A stretch of 64,000 bases of DNA from Aphidius gifuensis (Eukaryota > Arthropoda > Insecta > Hymenoptera > Braconidae): contig NC_057790.1 in the NCBI RefSeq assembly GCF_014905175.1, positions 19,494,469-19,558,468 of the forward strand, given 5' to 3'. Both the position numbers and the translations under genes were made by a program. The notes under the pieces were generated by a model that saw nothing but the letters and a program-made list of their open reading frames with translations, had not been told where the DNA came from and ran no database searches. This document shows positions 39,619 to 48,569 of this stretch, piece by piece (position 1 is the first letter of the stretch; the number at the start of each line of letters is the position of its first letter).

Positions 39619-42600
39619 ATGTCCCAGGGTTTTGTTCATTCAATTAAAGTTCCAAGACTTTACAAAACTGCAGCAACAATTGTCAAAAAAGTAGCTGAAG
39701 ACGGAGCAAGTCTTAAACAATTAATATACGAAAAAAATCATCCGGTAAGTTTTGATCTAAAAAAAAAAAAGAAAAAAAAAATAAAACAAGCACGTGTTCA
39801 TTGAATAAATTTAAACAATAATAATATTAATATACATGTTACAATAAATTAATAATATATTTTAAATGAAAATCATTTTGATGTTGAATAATAATAATTA
39901 AAATATGATAAACAGAATTTAAAAGGTATTTATGCTTTGGCAACAACAACCCTTCAACATGGAACAGATTTAAATGAATTAATTCGTGAAACAAAATTAT
40001 TAATAAATGAACCACGCCTTGATCCATGGCTTGCTCGTGTTCTTATAACTGAATTAATATGGGGTAAACGAACAATAAAAGGCGATGCAAAGCCACTTCA
40101 TACAATATTAAATTATGAAACAAAAATTCGTCAAGTATTTGAAACAATTGATCAACATGAAAAACCTCAATCAACAATTAAATCAACAGGTAATTAATTA
40201 TTACATTTTATTAAAAAAAATTTTGTATTATTTTTACAGAATGCATAAAGTATCTTCAACTTTGATGTGATAAAACTGAAGAATAAATATTATTGGATAA
40301 TTTGATGGTTTTAATCAAACAAAATAGTCGTATTCATTCGAGAAACAGAACAAGAGTCAACAGATTAATATCATATGTTATTCCTCGTCAAAATATAAAA
40401 CAAATAAACATTCATCAAAAGCTTAATAATAATAATATCATAATGAGTCAAGTTAAAGTTCTTGGTACACTATTTTTGTTTAGTACAGCAATGTGTACAT
40501 TGCCAATATTAGCATTTTTTTTAGTTGATCATTTATTAAAAAAAGATTATAAATTTGATTATTTTACAAGTACTTGTATATCTGTTTTTACATCAGTTGT
40601 TATTGTTAATTTAATTATTGCTGGTTATGCTTATCTAGGTTTTCTTGAACCTGTAGATAATGAAAAAAATAATACTGATGATTCTGATAAATCAGCTCTA
40701 TCAACTGATCATACCAAGACCGAATAGATATTATTCATAAAATGTATAAAATTCATACTCAATTATTTTGTAAACATTATTAATAATATTCTTCAAATCT
40801 TTTTTTTTTTTTTCAATTTAATTTGTATAACATATTTTTTATGTTTATAAAATAATACGTACTTCATCATAAACTTGTAGTTTATGAATAAATTTAATCT
40901 GTAAAAATTATGTTTACTGTTTTTTTTTTTTCATTTTTAAGTCCTGATATCCATATTTTTTTCTTGTTTCTTTTTTTATTTAGAACGAAAGCCTCGTTAT
41001 GTACGTATCAACACTTTAATAAAAAAACTTGATGAAGCTATTGAAGATTTCCAAGATGAGGGGTACATATTTATACCACGTAGCTGTACTTATCATGAAT
41101 ATCTTGATGTTTTATCGACACTTGATGGATGGAAATTTACTCAAGATTATCATATTCCAGAGTTACTTGTATTTGCATCTGGTACAACATTTTATGATCA
41201 TCTTGGATACAAAAATGGAGCTATTATTTTACAAGATAAGGTAATATATTTGAAGATTTACATTAATCAATTATTCAATAAGATTTATGTTGTTATTTTT
41301 GATTTTTAATTTAATAATAATTTTAGGCAAGTTGTCTACCAGCATATTTGCTTAATCCTGAATCAGGCTCAAATGTTTTGGATATGTGTGCAGCACCTGG
41401 AATGAAAACTACTCATTTAGCTGCTATTATTGATAACAAGGGGTAAATATTATTTTTTATTTTGTCATATAATTAAAAAAGAATGTAAAAATAATAATGC
41501 TTATATATTTTTAGAAAAGTATTTTCTGTTGAACGATGTCAACGACGTTATGAGATTTTGTGTAATCAAGTATCAACAACTCATGCAAATTGTGTTGAAA
41601 CAATGAATGTTGATGCAATGACTTTAAATGAAAATAAATGTCCAGATGTTGAATATATTTTGGTTGATCCCAGTTGTTCTGGATCAGGTATAATTTTAAT
41701 TTTTAAATGTCATTTAAATTATTTAATATGATTATTTATTAAATATATATATATTTGTTTATTTTAGGAATGCAAAGATTTACTTTTGAAGGTGAACAAT
41801 CAAAGTGTGCACCTGGAAGATTAAGAAGTCTTCAATCATTTCAAGTACATCTTTTACGTCATGCACTTACAAAATTTTCAAAAGTTAAAAGAGTTGTTTA
41901 TAGTACTTGTTCAATTTATCCAGAAGAAAATGAAATGGTTGTTGATGAAGTATTAACAAATGTTGGTGATGCTTATAAGCTTGTTCCTGTTATGACATTA
42001 TTAAATGATGGCTGGATTAATTTAAGTTCAAATGAATTTAAATGCAAGGACAATTGTTTGTATGCTAAACCTGAAGTTGATTATTGTAATGGATTTTTTG
42101 TCGCTGTTTTTGAACGTAATTTTGATGTACCATTGCCAGAAGGTAGAAATAAAAACAAGGGTTTGAAAAGAAATGCTCAAGATGATTGTGACGAGGTTGA
42201 CATCAAAGAAGAACAAAGTAATGATGTACAAATTGATGATAATGGTAAAAATTTAACTGTCAAAGTTGAAGAATCAGATGAACCAGTTAAAAAAAAGCGT
42301 AAAAAAAATAAAAACAAATGTAATGAAGTGATAACTCAAGAAGTTGCTGATGAAAAACTCAAGGAAGAAGACAACGCTGATGTTACATCAAAGAAAAAAA
42401 TTAAAAAAGAAAAAAAAATTGATAAATCTTCTGGTGATAATGTTGATGAACAGGAAATTGATATTAACAGTAACGAAATGGATATTGTATCTAAGAAAAA
42501 ACATAAGAAAAAAAAGAAAGATAAAATTAATGAAGAAGAATTAATTATCAATAATGAGAATGAAATAATTTCAATGGAAATTGAAGAATCAAATGTTTCT

Positions 42601-42735
42601 TCAAAGAAAAAAAAGCATAAAAAAAATAAAAAAGATTCTAATGAAGGAACAATTATTGAAGAAGGTGTTGATGAAGATTCTACATCGAAGAAAAAACATA
42701 AGAAAAAAAAGAAAGCTAAATCTGATATTGAATAA
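39619..42735 (+). CDS. NSUN5: NSUN5 28S rRNA cytosine-5 methyltransferase
   Basis: AdoMet-dependent m5C methyltransferase of the NOL1/NOP2/Sun family acting on large-subunit rRNA in the nucleolus (family knowledge). Six exons: 39619-39744, 39916-40189, 40984-41240, 41327-41442, 41515-41687, 41768-42735, in phase, 637 residues. The AdoMet loop CAAPGMKT is at 240-247; motif IV DPSCSGSG carries the product-release Cys C312; motif VI YSTCS carries the nucleophile C363. The human protein is roughly 430-470 residues; the excess here is a C-terminal tail of about 200 residues made of acidic stretches and repeated KKKHKKKKK-type blocks. Start: ATG 39619 is used; an alternative is ATG 39420 (MEAHNIK) spliced to the AG at 39628. 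Intron 2 contains a second gene on the same strand. Confidence 0.94.
40443..40727 (+). CDS. VMA21: VMA21-like V-ATPase assembly factor, nested in NSUN5 intron
   Basis: VMA21 is a small ER membrane chaperone for assembly of the V0 sector of the vacuolar proton pump (family knowledge). From ATG 40443 the protein has 94 residues, the usual family size, with two hydrophobic segments: VLGTLFLFSTAMCTLPILAF and a second one containing SVFTSVVIVNLIIAGYAYL. The T-L-F-F-x-T-A-M/L-x-x-x-P-I pattern of the first matches the family. An in-frame ATG at 40305 would add 46 basic residues; 40443 is preferred on length. The C-terminus ends KTE, only a partial dilysine retrieval signal. It lies wholly inside NSUN5 intron 2 (40190-40983), same strand; an acceptor at 40239 could link it to NSUN5 exons 1-2. 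Confidence 0.75.
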   Translation: MSQVKVLGTLFLFSTAMCTLPILAFFLVDHLLKKDYKFDYFTSTCISVFTSVVIVNLIIAGYAYLGFLEPVDNEKNNTDDSDKSALSTDHTKTE

Positions 42736-43059
42736 TAATTTTTTGTTTTACAAAATAATCATTTTTATAAATAAAAATTTTCAGTTAAAAAATTTACGTA
42801 TGTGGCTTTTTATTTTTTTTAGACTAGATATATCAAAATTTAAATTGCATTACAACTAGACACTCATATAGTTTGAATGAATTAATAAAAATAAAATATA
42901 TAACATTTAAAATTTCATTAACTGTCATAATTCGTTGGATTTAATTTAAAAAATCATGCAATCCAATTGCACTGTTGTAGAAATGAAAAATGTTAAAAGT
43001 AAATTTTACTTATTGCATGTAGTTTATTATCACTGAGCTATTTAAAAATGATACCTTAC
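42736..43059. other. NSUN5 3' UTR and flanking DNA
   Basis: AATAAA-type signals near 42768 mark the probable NSUN5 mRNA end. Nothing else recognised up to the repeat cluster. Confidence 0.5.
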
Positions 43060-43236
43060 ATTATCCCCACCTAGGATCTTCTAATAAATTCAAAAGTCAT
43101 TAGATTTATGACTAAGTCACATGCACTTGACCGTCGCAAAATAGATTAATAAATAGATTTCATATTTCTAAAAATGGAAACACAATTACACTATTAAATA
43201 ATTATTCTAAAAGTTACAAAGATTAATTTCAATAAT
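43060..43236 (+). repeat. 177-bp direct repeat, copy 1
   Basis: Matches 45184-45360 without gaps, with seven mismatches counted by eye (about 96 percent). Both copies begin ATTATCCCCACC. On the minus strand it carries a short coding-like reading (CDLVINLMTFEFIR); copy 1 has a TAG just after it that copy 2 lacks, so it may be a duplicated exon. Confidence 0.85.
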
Positions 43237-43313
43237 ATTTGTTGAAATAATTTTCATTGTACATTCATCAATGTAGTTAATTACGCATGATCTTTGCTCA
43301 TTTTCTGTAGTTA

Positions 43314-43548
43314 CCCTGGTGGAAATATTACTTCGGCATTTCTCCGTTTTTGGCCCATTTCCGGAGAAATTACTCTGGCATGGGGTTGATGGCGGAGAAA
43401 TTATTCCGGCATAAAATAGTGGCAGATTAATTTTTCCGGCATTAATCTCATGCCGGAGTAATTTTTCCGCCACCGCTCTCGTGCTGGAGTAATTTCTCCG
43501 GTAATGGGCCAAAAACGGAGTAATGCCGAAGAAATATTTCTACCAGGG
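43314..43548. mobile_element. Fold-back MITE, copy 1
   Basis: A 235-bp element that is almost entirely one inverted repeat: the left end CCCTGGTGGAAATATTAC pairs with the right end AATATTTCTACCAGGG, and matching continues through CGGCATT.CTCCGTTTTTGGCCCATT into the interior. It is flanked on both sides by TA, a probable target-site duplication. No coding capacity. The inner arms contain repeated GGAGAAATT/GGAGTAATT blocks. A second copy lies at 44704-44940. Confidence 0.85.
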
Positions 43549-43655
43549 TAGTTTTGGCCGTACTCTGCAAAATACCCGTATATGACCTTTCAATTGATGC
43601 ATTGTATCATGTAAATGACGTATACTTTGGTTCATATAATACATCGAAATCGTTA

Positions 43656-43815
43656 TTGGCACTCATACGGGGAAATTTACGGGAAATACGGGGACATTTA
43701 CGGGTTTCACACACAATGTAATCAGTCCTACACATACAACGGTGGCTATGTTCACCGTAAATTTTCTCGTAACCTGTACAAATGTCCCCGTAAATTCCCC
43801 CGTATTGAGTGCCAA
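43656..43815. mobile_element. Fold-back MITE of a different family
   Basis: 160 bp with terminal inverted repeats TTGGCACTCA(A)TACGGGG and internal arms rich in ACGGG and TTTACGGG blocks. It is flanked by TA on both sides (43654-43655 and 43816-43817). The right end is three bases from the stop codon of the neighbouring minus-strand gene, so the insertion lies at the very start of that gene's 3' UTR. Confidence 0.75.
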
Positions 43816-43820
43816 TAGCG

Positions 43821-44668
43821 TTACCGATAATACATTTGTTCTTGTAAACTTGTTATCATTTCTTCTTGTTCATCAATTTTTTTTTTTTGTTTTTGACATA
43901 CTTTTTTGTATTTTTCCAATGTTTTATTTTTTTTAGTTAATTCATTGACGTCATTTTTCAATTTATCGTAATATCCATTATGATGAGTACCATCCATTTT
44001 ATCGTTTACAATCTGTAAATAAAATCAAAATTATTATAAAGTAATTTGTACTTATACTTATTATAAAGTTATTAATTACTTCGTGAATAATTGTTACGAA
44101 TTTAATTATATTTACTTGAACTTTGCAAGTATGATCAGTTAATGATTCTGGTTCATCATCACTGTCATCAGTTAATTCAATAACGTCTACTATATTTTTT
44201 ATGCTTTATGCTTGATGATTATGCTTTACATCTGAAGTGGTCACGAGTGATTTTGTTTTGTCATGGTTTAACTTCGCAGTTAGTAGGAGCGGGCATATAG
44301 CTCTACGCGAATTCTTAATTTAAAATAAAAATATAATACATAATAATTTAATAAATAAAATAATAAAAATAATAAAATAATAAATAGAATAAAATAATTA
44401 ATAAAATGAAATAATAAATAATAAACAAAATAATAAAGTAATAAATAAAATAAAATAATAAGCTTACCCTTTACCCCGTTTACATATGAATATACCATAT
44501 AATAATATTCAAACTGCTCTGGGATCAAAATACTTGGATTATTCTTTTTGAAACAACAGGATTTTTTTGATTGAGCCCAATAATATTTGAAATCCAGTCC
44601 GTCAATATATTCAATGCATTCACGTGAAGAATTAAATTCTAATGTTACGGGAATTAAATTATTTTTCA
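43821..44668 (-). CDS. Small three-exon gene with SIM-like motif and coiled coil (5' part missing)
   Basis: Exons 44468-44668, 44116-44189 and 43821-44012 are joined by consensus sites (GTAAGC and GTAAAT donors; TATAG and ATTTACAG acceptors) and stay in phase to a stop at 43821-43823. Exon 1 begins after TTCCTTCTACAG mid-codon, so a further 5' exon must exist; about 153 residues are visible. Exon 1 has an aromatic and Cys-containing fold fragment (FKYYWAQSKKSCCF, FEYYYMVYSYVNG) loosely like FAR1/FLYWCH-type DNA-binding domains of transposases. Exon 2 contains VIELTDDSDDE, a classic SUMO-interaction pattern. Exon 3 is a Lys/Glu heptad-like coiled coil. The protein is not recognised. MITE insertions lie at its 3' end and upstream of exon 1, so it may be decayed. 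Confidence 0.5.
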
Positions 44669-44703
44669 CTGTAGAAGGAATTCCTACTAGGAGAATATAA
44701 TCA

Positions 44704-44940
44704 CCCTGGTGGAAATATTACTCTGGCATTTTTCCGGCATTTCTCCGTTTTTGGCCTATTTTCGGAGAAATTTCTCCGGCATGAGGTTGATGGCGGAGAA
44801 ATTATTCGGGCATAAAAGTAGTGGCAGATTAATTTTTCCGACATCAATCTCATACCGGAGTAATTTCTCCGGAAATGGGCCAAAAACGGAGTAATGCCGA
44901 AGAAAGCCGGAGTAATGGCGGAGAAATATTTCTACCAGGG
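44704..44940. mobile_element. Fold-back MITE, copy 2
   Basis: A 237-bp relative of 43314-43548 with the same CCCTGGTGG and CCACCAGGG-type ends and fold-back structure; it differs mainly by a short extra block CGGCATTTTTC near the left arm and AAGCCGGAGTAATGG near the right. Flanked by CA on both sides. The flanks (GAGAATATAA and GCAAAGAG) also occur side by side, without the element, at 45066-45086. Confidence 0.85.
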
Positions 44941-44942
44941 CA

Positions 44943-45017
44943 GCAAAGAGATGTTTTATATATTATAAAGCTTGCCTTTTCTATAATATATTTCCGTAAT
45001 GAAATTAATTTTTGGTC
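44943..45017. repeat. Duplicated segment, copy with MITE insertion
   Basis: From GCAAAGAG to TTTTGGTC, similar with several substitutions to 45079-45154. On the minus strand both copies end in a possible splice donor (GAAAAG then GCAAGC here; GAAGAG then GTAAAC in the other), preceded by a related peptide (DQKLISLRKYIIEK versus DQNLILLGNHIIEE), so they may be duplicated exons. Confidence 0.6.
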
Positions 45018-45065
45018 GTGTCGTCGTGTCATTGTGTCGTCGAGTTTTCGTGCATTTTAAATTAA

Positions 45066-45154
45066 GAGAATATAAATAGCAAAGAGGTTATTATATAAAT
45101 TATAAAGTTTACCTCTTCTATAATATGATTCCCTAATAAAATTAAATTTTGGTC
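45066..45154. repeat. Duplicated segment, near-empty MITE site
   Basis: Second copy of the segment, reading GAGAATATAAATAGCAAAGAG continuously where the other copy is split by MITE copy 2. It therefore serves as a paralogous unoccupied site and fixes the element ends. Confidence 0.7.
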
Positions 45155-45183
45155 CGGCGAAATTTGAAAAAAATAGCACTTTT

Positions 45184-45360
45184 ATTATCCCCACCGAGGA
45201 TTTTCTAATAAATTCAAAAGTCATTAGATTTATGACTAAGTCACATGCACTTGACCATCGCAAAATAGATTAATAAATAGATTTTATATTTCTAAAACCG
45301 GAAACACAATTACACTATTAAATAATTATTCTAAAAGTTACAAAAATTAATTTCAATAAT
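45184..45360 (+). repeat. 177-bp direct repeat, copy 2
   Basis: Partner of 43060-43236 in the same orientation, 2.1 kb away. Reading leftward on the minus strand, the coding-like frame is open here through FIRKSSVGIIKV into the adjacent duplicated segment. Confidence 0.85.
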
Positions 45361-46757
45361 TTATATTTTTGTGGGACAAATTTATTGATTTTAATAAAAA
45401 CAATAGTTCTCTCAACAACAAATTACCTACCATTTTACTAATAAATATGAACGAAAATTTTATTCTACTGACACAATTAACGGTGCTTGTACATTGTAGT
45501 TTTTATTTTCAAAGGTAATACTAAAGAAAAATAATGAATAAAAATAAATATACATATATATTTTTTTATTTTTTAAATCAGTAAATCAAAAAATGCCCTT
45601 TTCGTTGAGTCGGTCAACTTGACACGCTATATGTGTGGTGACTTAACACGCGTTATGAAAAGTACAAGTAACAGTATAATCCTAGTATACAAAAAAAATA
45701 ATAATAATTTGGATATATAGTCAAAACAACATGATGTAAATAAAAATCCACATAAAAATAAATTTTTATTACATCGCCGACTGTAAGCCTCCCCAAAAAA
45801 AAAAAAAAAAAAAAAAACAAGCTCCCCATAAATTTATTTTAAAATCAAATAACACTAAAATACAAAATGATGATGGAAAAAAAAAAAAATTTAAAGATTG
45901 TGTGATAGACCATAATTGTCCAACAAAAGATCCATTTTCGAAAACATAATTTTTTGATTTTTTTTTTATCAGATTTATAAACAACATAATTTTATGTTTG
46001 TACAATAAAAAAAGGATTTTTTTTTTACTTATCAATAAATTGAATTTAAATTTTTTATAATTTTTAAATTATTTTTGTAGATAGAGAGCTATTTAGAGAA
46101 TTTGGTGCGTGACTAAAAATGTTGACTATAATTTCTTATGCCACTTGAAAGTTCTGTTAGGATAAGCACATTTATAGCACGAAATTTATCAAGAAATTAT
46201 AGGTGTTATCTCACGCTTACTATACCGCAATCGTTTGCATCACTGTCTGATATTAAACGAACCACTACTTGTCTATCATTTTACCTGATGCCCTTTTTTA
46301 TGTTTTCACTTTATTTCATCACTGCGTTTATAGAGTAAAAATTTTTTGACTAAGGTCATTATTTATCATTTACCTCCGTTAAATTTTAATTAATTAATCA
46401 AAGAAAAAATAATCTAATTTTTTTTTTTTTTTAGTTTAATAATATATTTGCAATATTTTTTACACGTCAAGTGCATTTATTATTTTTTTTTAACATTTCA
46501 ATCTGGCTATTTTTAATCGTTCAAAATAAAAAAGATCATTTATTATGTATATTTTTTTAAATTAATGATATTACTTAGCTAAAAAAAAAAAAAAACAATA
46601 TTCTGTTGATAATGTAAAATTAATTTAACGATAAATTTTTGTTTAATTAATTAATTTTTTTTTAATTTACAAAAATTTTTTAAAGCATGTATTATGCTTG
46701 GTAGAAAAAAAAATATATTCTGCATTCCAAGTTACTTATATCAGCTCTTAGTCGTGC
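45361..46757. other. AT-rich intergenic DNA
   Basis: No gene recognised. A 66-codon ATG ORF at 46138-46338 has no supporting features beyond its length. Poly-A and poly-T runs are frequent. Confidence 0.5.
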
Positions 46758-48569
46758 TTAAATAAAAAAAAAATAAGAGAAAAAAAATTCTGGGACACAG
46801 TTGGACATGGAAAATGCTCTTTTCACATTGAATGTGTAAATTGTTGGCATGAAGAGTCTTCGTGACTCTGGAAAGGGTCAGTATGACTTACCATATTATT
46901 TATACGTTAGATTTTAGGTTGAACGTACGATTAAACAAGCGGATAATAATAATAATAATAATAACAATAATGAAAAAAAAAAAAATTGAGTTTGAAAAAA
47001 TCGTTGATTATTTGTCGCATAAAAACTAAATAAAATTTCATATATTTATTAAAAACATAGAGTAGCATATATACAAGTCAATATAAATGAAATTAAAAAA
47101 AATTATATATAGGTATCCCAGAAGAAAAAAAAAAAAAGCTAGCATTGATTAGAATAATATTTTTGACGTATACTTGCATATTTCAGCGTCACAATAATCA
47201 GTTTGATAAAATCGACCGTGTATTTTTAGAGACACACGAAGCTTATATTTTTATTTTTTTTTTTTATATTTAATTTTATATTAACTTGAAAATACGACGT
47301 ATATCGAATTATTTATTGTATAGTGAAATTATATAATTTAATTTTGACCTAATCATAAATATATTTTTTTTTTACTTTTTTTTGAAGCTTATTTTTCAAG
47401 TAGTAAAGAGCAAAAATAGTCAGCCATTATAGTATAAAAAAAATTCGCTTTCTTTCGCAAAATCAGAATCATAAAATCGTTTGAAATATAAAACAGCTTC
47501 AATTATTGTAAAATAACAATTTCAAATTACCAATCCAATTTGCTTACTTTTTTTTTTTTTTTTAAACGTATTTTTCTGGATTAATTTTTAAGGAAATTAT
47601 TATCAATTCATATATTATTTTTATGGCTAAGAGGTATTTTTTCCTTATCTTACTAACATCAAAGTCAACATGAAATAAGTCTAACAATCGACTACATTTA
47701 TTTCTAAGGGAATAAACTCATGATGATTTTAATCTCCCCTCATCATTTTGTATAAAGAAATAAAATCTTACCCTAACTTTTCACTCGAGATAATATTAAT
47801 AATAGAATAATAATATAAATTTATAATATATCCAAAGAAAAAAAAAAAAACTCGCATTATGGGGGTTGCATATTATCATAAAAAAAATTTTAACCTACTT
47901 TGTCATTTGACCTTTAATAGTATCTCCAATAGAAAATACAGAATAATACACAATAGATTTACAATAAAATTATAAACTATTAAAAATTTTATTTCTTAAT
48001 TTGTGTTTTCAATAAAAATACTAAAATTAAATTAAATAATAAAATTTAAAATTTTGTTATTTAAAATGTATTAAATGCCACTTTTTTTTTATAAGAAAGA
48101 AAATAAATTTAATAATCTGTATTAGAGACAATTGAGCTTTCGATGCTTTTTTGTCGGCCATTCCGGAAGTTGGCCCAATACAATGCAGAGGGTTGTACTT
48201 TTAACAAAAGCTTCTAGCCAATTGGATCACAGCGTCAATATATCCACGCTAAAGCTTGAGAGCTTTAATAAAAAAAAAAATTGTATAATATTTTTATTCG
48301 CAACTTTTGACAAATTTATGGTAAAATAAGAGTTGAAAGTTGAATTGAAGTTTATAACTTCAAATGTAATATAGTAAAAATATGTTCAAGTTCAAAAAAA
48401 AAAAAAAAAAATGAAGAATTTTGTAAAGTCAAAAATAAGCAACAAGTTCACTGACATAAAATTTTTTTTTGACGCCGACGCGCTTCTAAGGGTTAAACAA
48501 AGCAAAAAAATAGTCGCACTCATTGTACTCACCAAGAAGCCAGTGTAACACTCGACGTTCAAACGCCAT
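46758..48569 (-). CDS. Candidate two-exon small gene, unidentified
   Basis: On the minus strand, ATG at 48569 lies in CTATGGCG, the same ATGGCG start context seen at the SLC25A11 leader. It opens 12 codons (MAFERRVLHWLL) plus one base before a strong donor GTGAGT at 48532. A good acceptor (CCCTTTCCAG, 46868) begins a segment that joins in phase (ESRRLFMPTIYTFNVKRAF) and stays open to TAA at 46758, giving 48 residues in total. The last residues come from a poly-T tract (Phe-rich), which weakens the case, and the intron would be 1.66 kb. Exon 1 alone is convincing as a transcript start; the partner exon is uncertain. Confidence 0.3.
46943..46972. repeat. (AAT)n microsatellite
   Basis: About nine AAT units with one AAC interruption. 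Confidence 0.7.

Noticed and set aside
42028..42859. ORFs overlapping the NSUN5 lysine tail
   Set aside because: Frame-shifted readings of repeated AAG/AAA codons.
43207..44894. ORFs of 60-100 codons crossing the MITE copies (for example MAHYRRNYS... and MAHFRRNYS...)
   Set aside because: They translate the inverted-repeat arms and occur in mirrored form on both strands, so they reflect the fold-back structure and not coding.
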